From Chryseosolibacter histidinae (lineage in GTDB: Bacteria > Bacteroidota > Bacteroidia > Cytophagales > Cyclobacteriaceae), in NCBI RefSeq assembly GCF_018598225.1, contig NZ_JAHESF010000008.1, positions 62,001-126,000 on the forward strand: a stretch of DNA of 64,000 nucleotides, read 5' to 3'. Below, piece by piece: positions 17,030-26,655 of the stretch (position 1 is its first letter; every line of letters begins with the position of its first letter). Made by a program: the position numbers and the translations under genes. The notes under the pieces are model-generated. The model had not been told where the DNA came from, did not search any database, and saw only the letters and a program-made list of their open reading frames with translations.

Positions 17030-19780
17030 TCATCGTATGACAAAAACATAACTACCCGATCCTACATTCACTACGGCATAACCTTTCTCATAACGCTGCA
17101 CGGCGATAGCTTTACCACGCTCCGAGACAGAAGCATTTTCTTTCGCAGGGAGCCAGACCTCGGCCGTGCTGTTAGCTGGGATGATTACGTTCAGTGTAAA
17201 CTTCCCGTCTTCGATCTTCCAGTCGCTGGTGATCTTGCCACGCACGGATTCATAACTTCCCTTTGCCCAGGTGAGATCTCCGGCCGGCTGCGGTTTGACG
17301 ATCACTTTTTCGAAGCCGGGAGCCGCGGGGTTAATGCCCAACAGTGAGCGGTAGAACCATTCATCAAGGGAGCCGAACATCGGGTGATTTAGTGAATAAA
17401 CCGTTCCTGGCAAACGCCATGTCTCCCATAAGGTAGTAGCGCCCTTCCCGAGCATGCTGCCCCATCCGGGAAAGTCGCGCTGGTTGGCTACGCGAAAGGC
17501 AATATCGTTCCTGTCGTTTTCACGCAGCACATCGAAGAGCATTTGTGTGCCGAAGATGCCGGTTGAAACATGCTGCTTATGGCGTTCCAATTCCTGGATA
17601 AGCACGTTGAGTGAACTTTCTTTTTCAGGCGACAGTCCATACCAGAGTGCAAAGAGCTGCGCTGCCTGGGTGGCAATGTCGAACCTTCCGGTACCCGGAA
17701 CGTGGAACTGCTGCACAATGCGCCGCCTGATCTGCTCCTGCAGTTTGCTGTACTTCGTATGGTCTTCTTCTTTTCCCAGCAGCGCTGCAAACTCCGCGGC
17801 CAGCATCACATGATGATAATAAAACGCCGATGCAGACAACGACTCCGGCTTTGGGTCGATGGACTCGTGATCGCTGATATCCCAATAGAAGAGATTATTT
17901 TTTGCCTGCGATTGTAAGAACGTGATCTGTTGCTGCACCGCCTGATAATTCTCTTCGATCACGCGCCTGTCGCCATAGAAAAGATACAATTGCTTTTGCA
18001 GGTACGGAAAAGCCAGTTGCCAGCCCAGGGGACCCGAAAGATCGCCATAACCTCTGTCATCAATGCCCGTGAAAGGAGCGATCTCCGTAATGCCTCCGAG
18101 GGGGCGTTGCTCGTTGGCGAAATCCCGTACAGCCTTGCGATAGAAATTTGCCATATCGTAGTTATACATGAACGCGTTGGCACTTACCACCATATCGGCA
18201 CCATAACCCATCTTCTCACGGCCCGGACAGTCTGATTGTACACTGAATACGTTGCTCAGAAAGGTCCACTGTATAACGTCGTGCAGCTTGTTGAACATTT
18301 CATTGGAGCATGCGAAGTCGCCATTACGGGGCAGGGCGCTGTTCATACGCAGTCCTTCGATATCGTTAACAGAAGGTTTTCCGGGCCAGCCACTGATCTC
18401 AACGTAGCGAAAGCCGTGAAAGGTAAATCGTGGCGACCATGTTTCAGTGCCTTCGCCTTTCAGGGTATAACTGTCTTCCTGCCATGCGGTTTCCGGCGCA
18501 CCGGGTCCACCTTTGATACCTCCTTTTTTGATCTGCGTCGCCACAGTAGTCATCATGTTGAGCGATCCGTCTTCGAACAGCGCTTCGCCGTAACGGAGGG
18601 TGATCTTCGTGCCGGCGGGTCCCTTTACTTTTAACCTGGCAACACCGGCGAAGTTCTGCCCAAGGTCGGCGATGAATATCCCAGGCTTGTGTTCTGTGAT
18701 CTTTACAGGCCTGATCACCTTTGTGACTTTTATCGGCGGCTGCATCTGCGCGGTGAGCATTCCCGCAGGACCTTCTGTGTTCACCGCATTCTTCCAGCGC
18801 TTTTTATTGGCCCTTGTTGTGTTCCAGTGTGGCTGCTCTAACCGGGCATCATAGTGTTCGCCGAGGTAAACGTTGTTCCTGATGATTGGCCCGGGCGCCG
18901 TAAGCCAGGTTTCATCCGTGATTATTTTTTGTGACGATCCATCCGCATACCGGATGTGGAGCTCGGCTTTTACACAAGGTCTTCCGGTCTGCTGATAGTC
19001 ACGAAGGTCCCAGCGCCCGAAGAATTTGAAAGGAAGCGGATTCCACCATCCGTTGCCGAGCATGATGCCTGCCACATTAGCTCCTTTTGTTACCATTTTT
19101 GTAACATCATACACCGCGTACAGCACCTGCTTCCGGCAGGTGGTCCAGCCGGGATCGAGCACATGATCGCCAACCTTCTCACCGTTGAGGTAAGCTTCAT
19201 AATAGCCGAGGCCGCTGATGTATAAACGCGCCGACGCCACTTGTTTAGCCGAAGTGAATTCCTTTGCGAACAAGGGCATGCGATCGTTCTGATATCGATC
19301 CTCATCTTTCTCCGGCTGCAGGCTTCCGTCACCGATCCATTGTGCCTTCCAGTCTGTGGCATCGAGCATGGCAGTCTCAAACCACGCCGGTGCACTCCAG
19401 GCGGAAGGCACACCTGTACGATCATATACTTTTACACTCCAATAATAACGCGTGAAGGGAACAAGCGCTTTACCCTCGTATTCAATATGGTTCTGCCGCG
19501 CGGAGCTGACTTTGCCGGTGGCCCACACATTTCCTTTTTGCCGTTGCAGATCTTCCGGGTTATCGCTTACCAGGATCTCGTAGGCCGACTGTACCTGGTC
19601 CCGTTCCGCGGAAGACAACGTCCAGCCCAGGCGCGGACTTTTGGTATCGATGCCCAAGGGGTCCACCAGGTATTCACAGGTGAGCTTATCGGGTTTCAGC
19701 GATCCTGCTTGTGCCAGGGCGTCACCCGTCATACAAAACATGAATGCGGATAGCATCCACCATAAGGCCGGCTTTGTCAT
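17030..19780 (-). CDS. Secreted alpha-L-rhamnosidase, glycoside hydrolase family 78
   Basis: A 916-residue protein with a signal peptide (MTKPALWWMLSAFMFCMTGD, cleaved after ALA). Domain order is the family norm: Fn3-like (about 35-135), two beta-sandwich domains (about 140-480), an (alpha/alpha)6 barrel, and a C-terminal sandwich. The catalytic-site motif DCPGRE is at 517-522, and LWETW lies later in the barrel. It releases terminal rhamnose from pectin (rhamnogalacturonan), glycosides or gellan-like polymers. It follows the GH172 gene by 30 nt on the same strand, so the two enzymes likely form one transcript. Confidence 0.95.
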   Translation of the reverse strand: MTKPALWWMLSAFMFCMTGDALAQAGSLKPDKLTCEYLVDPLGIDTKSPRLGWTLSSAERDQVQSAYEILVSDNPEDLQRQKGNVWATGKVSSARQNHIEYEGKALVPFTRYYWSVKVYDRTGVPSAWSAPAWFETAMLDATDWKAQWIGDGSLQPEKDEDRYQNDRMPLFAKEFTSAKQVASARLYISGLGYYEAYLNGEKVGDHVLDPGWTTCRKQVLYAVYDVTKMVTKGANVAGIMLGNGWWNPLPFKFFGRWDLRDYQQTGRPCVKAELHIRYADGSSQKIITDETWLTAPGPIIRNNVYLGEHYDARLEQPHWNTTRANKKRWKNAVNTEGPAGMLTAQMQPPIKVTKVIRPVKITEHKPGIFIADLGQNFAGVARLKVKGPAGTKITLRYGEALFEDGSLNMMTTVATQIKKGGIKGGPGAPETAWQEDSYTLKGEGTETWSPRFTFHGFRYVEISGWPGKPSVNDIEGLRMNSALPRNGDFACSNEMFNKLHDVIQWTFLSNVFSVQSDCPGREKMGYGADMVVSANAFMYNYDMANFYRKAVRDFANEQRPLGGITEIAPFTGIDDRGYGDLSGPLGWQLAFPYLQKQLYLFYGDRRVIEENYQAVQQQITFLQSQAKNNLFYWDISDHESIDPKPESLSASAFYYHHVMLAAEFAALLGKEEDHTKYSKLQEQIRRRIVQQFHVPGTGRFDIATQAAQLFALWYGLSPEKESSLNVLIQELERHKQHVSTGIFGTQMLFDVLRENDRNDIAFRVANQRDFPGWGSMLGKGATTLWETWRLPGTVYSLNHPMFGSLDEWFYRSLLGINPAAPGFEKVIVKPQPAGDLTWAKGSYESVRGKITSDWKIEDGKFTLNVIIPANSTAEVWLPAKENASVSERGKAIAVQRYEKGYAVVNVGSGSYVFVIR

Positions 19781-19810
19781 TTGTTCAAGGGAATGGTTCG
19801 ATGATCAGAT

Positions 19811-20965
19811 TTAATTCACTTCGAGCTCGTCACGCGAAGGCAGCTTGGGAAACGGCGCGTGTGGCTCTGTCTGGTACCAGAACACAACGGAGGCGATATC
19901 GTCTTTCAGGGGCAGATAACGGCCACCGCTGCGCCAGCCCAAGGCCTGAATGGTCACCCGCAGGTCTTTGTCAAACCGTATGGGATCCGTAATGTGCCAC
20001 CGGTACAAACCGAAGCGCTGGTTTGATTTGTAAAGGCCATCGCCTTTGATCACCTGGTGCAAGCCCGCGTAAGGTGTGTTGAATTCTGTGTAACCAGCCA
20101 CCTCCACGCCGGCAGCATTTTTTGTTTTGGTGTCGAAGTTATACGAGCCGCAAAAATAATCTTCTGTACCCGTGCCGCAGATGGTGGGAAATTTGTCGTC
20201 GCCATCCATGAAGAATTTGATCTCACCTTCGCCCCACCAGCCGTTGTTGTTCACACCCCAGGCAATGAAAGTGCCCACATAATGACCTTTTCCCTTGATC
20301 CCTTCCGTCAGCACATAATCTGTTTTGTAAGGAAGCGGGTTGGTGCGCCGGAACTGCGCATGAAAATACGCTGCATCGGCGGGCACTTCCGTGAGAATGT
20401 AATCAATCTGATAGTAGAGGGTCATTTCTTCATCGGCGATGTTCTCGAGGGTGATCCGGCATTTCTTTCTGAAGGGCATTGGCCAGTAACAGTTGAAGGC
20501 GCTGCCGGGATTCACCGTCACTGCCAGCGACGAGAGCTGCGCATATTGTCCCCAGCCCATGGCAAAAAAATCTCCTACGGGTGTTTCCACAGAAGGTTCT
20601 TTTTCATCATCCCAATAAAAGCGAAGGATGGAGTAACGCCAGTTGCCGGTGGGTGTCATCCAGATGTGCTGGATCGAGCCGGGGCCTGTGATCTCGCCCA
20701 GGGTAAAGGTTGTGTGGGGTTTGATCTTCACACTGGGACTCACCTTCCAGCCCTGGCCCAGGTCGCGCGAGGCATTGAGCCCCGTGCCTTCGGTAGCCAT
20801 TCCGCCTTTTCCTTTTTCACCTGTAAAATTCTCCGGCGAGATGGAACGCGATCTGGCGTCTGAGAGCCTGTACAGATTACCCATATTGCTGTCGATGCCG
20901 TTGAATTTCTGCGCCACCAGCACCGATGGCAGAAGCATAGAAATGATGATGATGATTTTTTTCAT
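19811..20965 (-). CDS. Secreted GH172 (DUF2961) glycoside hydrolase
   Basis: A 384-residue protein with a signal peptide of about 18 residues. DUF2961/GH172 hallmarks are GPGSIQHIWMT near 95-103, RFYWDDEKEPSVETPVGDFF at 115-134, the WGEGE motif at 244-248 and GTGTED at 264-269. The acidic residues in the last two are the likely catalytic pair. Known members act on fructofuranosyl or arabinofuranosyl linkages. The linked GH78 enzyme suggests joint action on a rhamnose- and furanose-containing glycan, which is inference. Confidence 0.9.
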   Translation of the reverse strand: MKKIIIIISMLLPSVLVAQKFNGIDSNMGNLYRLSDARSRSISPENFTGEKGKGGMATEGTGLNASRDLGQGWKVSPSVKIKPHTTFTLGEITGPGSIQHIWMTPTGNWRYSILRFYWDDEKEPSVETPVGDFFAMGWGQYAQLSSLAVTVNPGSAFNCYWPMPFRKKCRITLENIADEEMTLYYQIDYILTEVPADAAYFHAQFRRTNPLPYKTDYVLTEGIKGKGHYVGTFIAWGVNNNGWWGEGEIKFFMDGDDKFPTICGTGTEDYFCGSYNFDTKTKNAAGVEVAGYTEFNTPYAGLHQVIKGDGLYKSNQRFGLYRWHITDPIRFDKDLRVTIQALGWRSGGRYLPLKDDIASVVFWYQTEPHAPFPKLPSRDELEVN

Positions 20966-21021
20966 AAGAGAGCGATTGTTTAGGAGGCAGAATTTAGGCG
21001 TTAGAATTTAGAAAAAAAAGA

Positions 21022-21150
21022 AGTTGCCGGTTGCCAGTTTCCGGTTCGTTTGGGTGTTACGACAACGTTCAGTGCTTCGCTTCTATGGGTTCGAAGCGAT
21101 ACCTTGAACGCCAGGGCACCACACTAACCGGCTACCCGGCAACTGGCAAC
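21022..21150. repeat. Heptad inverted-repeat element, family A, copy 1
   Basis: The left arm 21022-21047 consists of GTTGCCGG/GTTGCCAG words. The right arm 21126-21150 is its inverse, ending GGCAACTGGCAAC. The centre holds a second hairpin (CGTTCA 21066-21071 with TGAACG 21105-21110; TCGCTTC 21077-21083 with GAAGCGA 21093-21099). It ends 12 nt from the stop of the leftward nucleoside phosphorylase gene. Confidence 0.8.
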
Positions 21151-21161
21151 AAGTAATAGAC

Positions 21162-21977
21162 TCAGATGCGCTCGATAAGCGCAACAAAAAGATCGGTAAG
21201 TTTCGGCTCCGCTTCTTTGGCTACGGCGATGATCTCGCTGATGTTGACAGGCTTCAGGTTATCCGGATCGCAGTCGTCGGTGAGTACAGACACGGCACAG
21301 CAGGGAAGGCCGGCGTGGTTGGCAACGATGACCTCGGGCACTGTGGACATGCCCACCGCATCGGCACCGATGATCCGCAAAAACCTGTATTCGGCGCGGG
21401 TCTCCAGGTTGGGCCCTGTAACCGCGGCGTAAACTCCCTTGTTCATGGTAATGTTCTTCTCCCTGGCGATCGTCATGAGCTTCTCATTGAGCAGCTGCGA
21501 ATAGGGCTGGCTCATATCCGGGAAACGCAGACCCAATGCATCATCATTCTTTCCGCGCAACGGATTCTCTGTCTGCAAATTGATGTGATCGTCAATGAGC
21601 ATAAGCTCGCCCTTCTTCCATTGCCTGTTAAGGTTACCAGAAGCATTGGAGATCAGCAAATATTTTACGCCGAGCATCTTCATTACCCGAACCGGCAGCG
21701 TGATCTGCTGCATGGAATAGCCCTCATAAAAATGAAATCGCCCCTGCATGGCCAGCACGGTCTTGCCCTTCACTTTTCCATAGATCAGCTTGCCGTGATG
21801 CGACTCAACTGTAGAGACGGGGAAATGCGGAATGCTGCCATAATCGAAGCTCACAGCCTCCGTGATCTGCTTTACAAAAAGCTCACCGAGCCCGGTGCCG
21901 AGAATGATGCCCACTTCCGGGGCCGTCACACCTTTGCTTTGGAGATAAGAGGAGGCTGCTTGAAAATGCTCAATCAT
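21162..21977 (-). CDS. Purine nucleoside phosphorylase, trimeric class
   Basis: This 271-residue cytoplasmic enzyme splits purine (deoxy)ribonucleosides with phosphate to free base and (deoxy)ribose 1-phosphate. Family marks are the IILGTGLGEL phosphate loop (about 24-33), ESHHGKLIYG, MQGRFHFYEGY and the SNASGNLN base-site region. The VLTDDCDP region near the C-terminus replaces the Asn-containing loop of mammalian-type enzymes, so base preference is uncertain. It is flanked on both sides by family A repeat elements and appears to be transcribed alone. Confidence 0.94.
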   Translation of the reverse strand: MIEHFQAASSYLQSKGVTAPEVGIILGTGLGELFVKQITEAVSFDYGSIPHFPVSTVESHHGKLIYGKVKGKTVLAMQGRFHFYEGYSMQQITLPVRVMKMLGVKYLLISNASGNLNRQWKKGELMLIDDHINLQTENPLRGKNDDALGLRFPDMSQPYSQLLNEKLMTIAREKNITMNKGVYAAVTGPNLETRAEYRFLRIIGADAVGMSTVPEVIVANHAGLPCCAVSVLTDDCDPDNLKPVNISEIIAVAKEAEPKLTDLFVALIERI

Positions 21978-22006
21978 TGCGTGGGGACAGTTTGAAGGTT
22001 GGGTTA

Positions 22007-22141
22007 AGTTGCCGGTTACCAGTTACCAGTCCATTCGGTGTTAAAACTTATCCGGAGTTATGTTTCTCACGAATTGAAACCGTCAACGTGAAGATAGCAC
22101 ACTTCCCTCAACCGGCCACCCGGAGACCGGCAACTGGCAAC
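22007..22141. repeat. Heptad inverted-repeat element, family A, copy 2
   Basis: The left arm 22007-22032 (GTTGCCGGTTACCAG words) and the right arm 22111-22141 (ACCGGCAACTGGCAAC) are inverted copies around about 80 bp of unrelated sequence. It lies between the nucleoside phosphorylase start and the tolC-like gene's 3' end. Confidence 0.8.
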
Positions 22142-22171
22142 AATTAAGTTGAGTCCCAGCTTGTTTCGTGG

Positions 22172-22202
22172 CAACTTTAAATCTGAAACTTCAAACCTGA
22201 AA
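22172..22202. repeat. AACTTTAAA/ACTTCAAAC word array, family C
   Basis: Degenerate words AACTTTAAATC, GAAACTTCAAAC and CTGAAAC run up to the stop codon of the tolC-like gene at 22203. Related arrays lie at 32031, 40692 and 62702. No inverted partner is seen here. Confidence 0.5.
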
Positions 22203-23522
22203 CTATTTCAAGAGTCCTCCACTCAACCGCAGAAGCTCGGTTTCGGCAAACTTGGCGTTGTAGCGGGCCAATATTAAACGATTGTAGGCATCGGCAAGGC
22301 TCTGCTGAGCGGTGCGAAGCTCGATGTAGGTGGTGACGCCGCGTTTGAATCCTTCGAGCGCGATGAAAACGTTTTCCTTGGCAAGGCCAATGGTTTCCTC
22401 TTCAATGATCAGGATCTTCTTGGCATTATCGTAGTTGACATACGCATTCTTCAGTCCTACGTTAATATTGTTCCGGGCCTGCTCGTACAGCAGCGTTTGC
22501 CTGTTCACTTCGATCTTCGCCTGCTGACTGAGCCTCCGCGTATTGAAGTTGGTGATGATGGGAACGTTGACCGTAAGACCGTAGTTGTAACCGTTCTGCT
22601 GGCTGTACAGCGCCGAGAAGGGGTTGATCAACCTGATGTTGTCAGTTTTGGAATAATTATAAGCCGCGTTAAAGCTCAGGAAGGGAAGGTATTCAGCGCG
22701 ACGCTCACGCAATGAGAGACTGGCGATGTGCATATTCTCTCTTGCGGCCATCAACCCGAAATTGGTATTCTCTACATTCTGCGACAGCTCTTCGGGCTTC
22801 AGATTAAGATCGATAATAATAGTATCTGCCACATCGAATACGGTGGGCAACTGAAGCCCTACAAGCGCATTGAGCTGTTGTTTCAGCTGTGCAATGATCG
22901 ACTCCTGCTGCAACACCTGCATGCGCTGCGCATTGAAGTCTACGCGAGCCTGCAACAGCTCGGGCTTGATGCCGGTACCTACCTGTAGTTTTCGTTCTGC
23001 AAGCTTTACACGTTCTTCGCTTACAGACATCTGTTCCTGAATGGCTTTCAGCTGCTGTTTCTGACGCACAATGTCATAGTAGCCAGTGATGATAGTGGCG
23101 ATCGTATTTACCATCTGATCTTTCACCAACAGCTCGCCCTGTTCAGCGATGGAGCTGATCCGCTCGCGGGTGGCAAACATGCGGGTGCCGTCGAACAGGA
23201 TCCACTGAAGCTGAACGGCCGCGGAAACGTTTTTCGACTCAGCCTTACCGCTGTTGTTACGCGAGGTTTCCTGGAAGCGAAGCTCCTGCTCGTTGTTGTT
23301 GCGTACAGTAGAGGCAGTAGCGTTGATCTGCGGTACGAAAGCACCCCAGGCATAGGCTTTATCTGTTTCAGCTGCCTCAGAAGCTGTGCGGGCGATCCGC
23401 ACATCGTAACCCTTCTCCAGCGCAAGCGAGATCACCTGCTCCAGCGAAACTTCTTCCTGGCCGAATGCAATATTGAAAGCAACAAAAAATAAAAAGAGTA
23501 CAGCAAAAAATCTAAGCTTCAT
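22203..23522 (-). CDS. TolC-type outer-membrane efflux protein
   Basis: A 439-residue protein with a signal peptide (cleaved after about residue 21) and two outer-membrane efflux repeats. These are long alpha-hairpins with a strand-turn-strand each, as in trimeric TolC channels. It provides the outer-membrane exit for the RND pump encoded just upstream. Its start overlaps the 3' end of the pump gene by 11 nt, so it is clearly in the same operon (adaptor, pump, channel). No lipobox is present. Confidence 0.94.
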   Translation of the reverse strand: MKLRFFAVLFLFFVAFNIAFGQEEVSLEQVISLALEKGYDVRIARTASEAAETDKAYAWGAFVPQINATASTVRNNNEQELRFQETSRNNSGKAESKNVSAAVQLQWILFDGTRMFATRERISSIAEQGELLVKDQMVNTIATIITGYYDIVRQKQQLKAIQEQMSVSEERVKLAERKLQVGTGIKPELLQARVDFNAQRMQVLQQESIIAQLKQQLNALVGLQLPTVFDVADTIIIDLNLKPEELSQNVENTNFGLMAARENMHIASLSLRERRAEYLPFLSFNAAYNYSKTDNIRLINPFSALYSQQNGYNYGLTVNVPIITNFNTRRLSQQAKIEVNRQTLLYEQARNNINVGLKNAYVNYDNAKKILIIEEETIGLAKENVFIALEGFKRGVTTYIELRTAQQSLADAYNRLILARYNAKFAETELLRLSGGLLK

Positions 23523-26500
23523 AAATCAATTCCTTCTGGGGTTGCGGCGTAGTTACCTGGTCACCGAATTCAACATGTTTTCTTTTTCTCGACAGATACG
23601 TATACATGGCCGGGATCACGAACAATGTAAGCACGAGGGAGAACATGATCCCACCCACGATCACAATGCCCAACGGCTGGCGGCTGGTAGAAGCATCACC
23701 CAGCGAAAGCGCCAGTGGAAGCGATCCCAGGGCCATGGCCAAACTTGTCATCAGAATGGGACGAAGGCGGAGGCGTGAGGCTTCCAGCACGGCATCGATC
23801 CTCGACATTCCTTCTTCACGCTTCTGGTTGGCAAACTCAACGATGAGGATACCGTTCTTGGTCACCAACCCTATGAGCATGATCATGCCGATCTGCGAAA
23901 AGATGTTGATGGTCTGGCCAAACACATACAACGAGATATAAGCACCACAGATCGCCAGCGGTACGGTGAACATGATGGTGAGCGGATCGACAAAACTTTC
24001 GAACTGCGCCGCCAGGATCAGGTAAATGAGCAACAGCGCCAGCACAAATGCGAAAGAAGTGTTGCTGGCACTTTCAGCATAATCGCGTGACGAGCCTGCC
24101 AGCGAAGTGGTAAAGGTCTCATCAAGCACATTGCTGGCGATCTCTTCCATGGCGTCGATACCATCGCCAATAGTCTTGCCTGGCGCCAGGCCCGCTGAAA
24201 TGGTAGCAGATTTGTAACGGTTGAAGTGATACAACGAAGGCGGTGTGGTAGATTCTTTTACGGATACTACGTTGTCGATGGAAATCAGCTGGCCCGAGTT
24301 GGTTCTCACATACAGGTTCTTCAGGTCGTCGGGGTCGTCGCGGTTGATCTTGGTCACCTGTCCCATTACCTGGTATTGTTTGCCTTCGCGTGTGAAATAA
24401 CCGAAGCGCAGGTTGCTGTAGGCGAGCTGCAGTGTTTGGGCAATGTCTTGAACGCTGATGCCAAGCTGCGAGGCCTTGAGCCTGTTGATCTCAACCTTCA
24501 GCTCGGGCTTGTTGAATTTCAGATCCGTGTCAACGCCCATCAGCGCCGGATTCTTGCTGGCAGCTTCCAGGAATTTGGGCACCGCCTGCTGAAGCTTTTC
24601 AAAGTTATTGTTCTGGATCACGAACTGCACAGGCAGGCCACCCCTTCTGTTCACAGAGATGGTTTGCTCCTGTATGGGGAATGCGCGGCCTTCGGGAAAA
24701 CGCCCAAGGTTCTTGCTTACCATGTCTACGATCTCTTGTTGTGACCGGTCACGCTTATCCGGATCCACCAATGTAACGCGTACGAAACCGCTGTTCACAG
24801 AGCCCGAGCCGGTGAAGCCGGGCGCAGTTACCGACAGTGCTGTTTCATATTCGGGAACCGAGTCCTGTATGAACTGCACCATGCGCTGCACATAGTCATC
24901 CATAAAATCATATGACGTGCCTTCTGCCGCGGTCATCTGCAGGCGGAACTGGTTACGGTCTTCCATGGGCGCAAGCTCCGATTGAATGTTGGTGCCAATG
25001 AAATAAGCCGCCACCAGACAGAAGAAAACGATCACCAGCGAAACCCATCGCACCCGCATGAATGCGGCCAACACCCTGTGATATCCATTCTCCATCCCAT
25101 TGAAGAATGGCTCGGTCATCTCATAGAACCGCGAGTGTTTGTGGTTGCTGCGGGTAAGCTTCACACTCAGCACCGGTGTCAGCGTAAGCGATACAAAACA
25201 GGAGATGAGCACAGCACCCGCCACCACGATACCGAATTCCTGGAACAATCTTCCCACAAACCCCTGGAGGAAAAGAATGGGCAGAAACACCACCGCCAGC
25301 GTGATAGACGTGGAGATCACGGCAAAAAAGATCTCTTTCGATCCCTCTTTTGCTGCCTGGTATTTATTCATGCCCTGCTCGAGCTTTTTATAAATGTTCT
25401 CCGTCACCACAATACCATCATCTACCACCAGACCGGTGGCCAGCACAATGCCCAGCATGGTGAGCACGTTCACGGAGAACCCACAGAGGTACATAATAAA
25501 GAAAGTTGCGATCAGCGACACCGGTATATCAATGAGCGGGCGCATGGCGATGATAAAGTCGCGGAAGAACAGGTAGATGATCAGCACCACCAGCAGGAAC
25601 GAGATGATCAGGGTCTCTTCCACTTCTGAGATCGAACGTTTGATGAACACGGTCTGGTCCATGGCAATGCTCAGCTTGATATCGTCCGGCACTTCCTTTT
25701 TGATCTGGTCCATACGTTTGTAGAACTCGTCGGAGATCTCCACGTAATTGGAGCCGGGTAGCGGAACGATGGCGAGGCCTACCATGGTGATGTTGCTTTC
25801 GCGGAGCACCGACTCTTCGTTCTCAGGTCCCAGCTGTGCCTGGCCTACATCTTTCAGACGGATGTCACCCGTGGGTGAAGACTTGATGATCACGTTCTCG
25901 AAATCATCTTCGGTGTAAAGTTTCCCGAAGGTGCGCACGGTAAGCTCCGTTGCTGTTCCGGAGATCTTTCCGGAAGGAAGCTCCACATTTTCGCGATTCA
26001 GTGCTGTTTGAACATCGAGCGGTGTCAGGCTGTAGGCGCTCAGCTTGGCAGGGTCCAGCCAGATGCGCATGGCGAATCGTTTTTCGCCCCACACCTGCAC
26101 GCTGCTCACGCCGGGAATGGTTTGCAAGCGCTCAACCAGTACGTTGTTACAATATTCGGTAAGCTCGAGCGGGTTTTTGGTACTGCTCTGCACGGTCATG
26201 GAGATGATGGCGTCAGAGTTGGCATCGGCTTTCGATACCACGGGAGGACTAGGAAGATCGTCAGGCAGCGAGCGGCTGGCTTGCGACACTTTATCGCGCA
26301 CATCGTTGGCTGCCGCTTCGAGGTCTACACTCAGCTCGAACTCGATGTTGATATTGCTGGTGCCGACGCTGGAAGATGATGTGATGTTCTTGATACCCGC
26401 GATCCCGTTGATGGATTTTTCGAGGGGCTCCGTGATCTGCGACTCGATAATGTCAGCATTGGCACCGGGATAGCCGGTACGTACGTTCACGTTGGGCGGA

Positions 26501-26622
26501 TCGATGGCCGGATAATCGCGCACACCGAGAAAATTGAAGCCGATCACGCCGAACAGCACGATGATAATATTCATCACGAAGGCCAATACCGGTCGCCTTA
26601 AGCTTAATTCCGAAATGTTCAT
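23512..26622 (-). CDS. RND efflux transporter, AcrB/HAE-1 family
   Basis: This 1036-residue inner-membrane pump exports hydrophobic or amphiphilic compounds using the proton gradient. It has 12 predicted membrane segments and two large periplasmic loops. The proton-relay pair lies in GLVVDDGIVVTEN of segment 4, and the conserved Lys in IGLVTKNGILIVEFAN of segment 10. These are the HAE-1 (multidrug) residues, not those of metal-exporting HME pumps. It sits 33 nt after the adaptor gene and overlaps the channel gene. Confidence 0.96.
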   Translation of the reverse strand: MNISELSLRRPVLAFVMNIIIVLFGVIGFNFLGVRDYPAIDPPNVNVRTGYPGANADIIESQITEPLEKSINGIAGIKNITSSSSVGTSNINIEFELSVDLEAAANDVRDKVSQASRSLPDDLPSPPVVSKADANSDAIISMTVQSSTKNPLELTEYCNNVLVERLQTIPGVSSVQVWGEKRFAMRIWLDPAKLSAYSLTPLDVQTALNRENVELPSGKISGTATELTVRTFGKLYTEDDFENVIIKSSPTGDIRLKDVGQAQLGPENEESVLRESNITMVGLAIVPLPGSNYVEISDEFYKRMDQIKKEVPDDIKLSIAMDQTVFIKRSISEVEETLIISFLLVVLIIYLFFRDFIIAMRPLIDIPVSLIATFFIMYLCGFSVNVLTMLGIVLATGLVVDDGIVVTENIYKKLEQGMNKYQAAKEGSKEIFFAVISTSITLAVVFLPILFLQGFVGRLFQEFGIVVAGAVLISCFVSLTLTPVLSVKLTRSNHKHSRFYEMTEPFFNGMENGYHRVLAAFMRVRWVSLVIVFFCLVAAYFIGTNIQSELAPMEDRNQFRLQMTAAEGTSYDFMDDYVQRMVQFIQDSVPEYETALSVTAPGFTGSGSVNSGFVRVTLVDPDKRDRSQQEIVDMVSKNLGRFPEGRAFPIQEQTISVNRRGGLPVQFVIQNNNFEKLQQAVPKFLEAASKNPALMGVDTDLKFNKPELKVEINRLKASQLGISVQDIAQTLQLAYSNLRFGYFTREGKQYQVMGQVTKINRDDPDDLKNLYVRTNSGQLISIDNVVSVKESTTPPSLYHFNRYKSATISAGLAPGKTIGDGIDAMEEIASNVLDETFTTSLAGSSRDYAESASNTSFAFVLALLLIYLILAAQFESFVDPLTIMFTVPLAICGAYISLYVFGQTINIFSQIGMIMLIGLVTKNGILIVEFANQKREEGMSRIDAVLEASRLRLRPILMTSLAMALGSLPLALSLGDASTSRQPLGIVIVGGIMFSLVLTLFVIPAMYTYLSRKRKHVEFGDQVTTPQPQKELIYEA

Positions 26623-26655
26623 AAATACTCCTTTCTGTTTTTCAACCCGACACTG

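Noticed and set aside
21022-22141. CRISPR array from repeated GTTGCCGG-like words
   Set aside because: The words are degenerate 7-mers in inverted pairs, without uniform repeats or spacers of constant length, and no cas gene is present.
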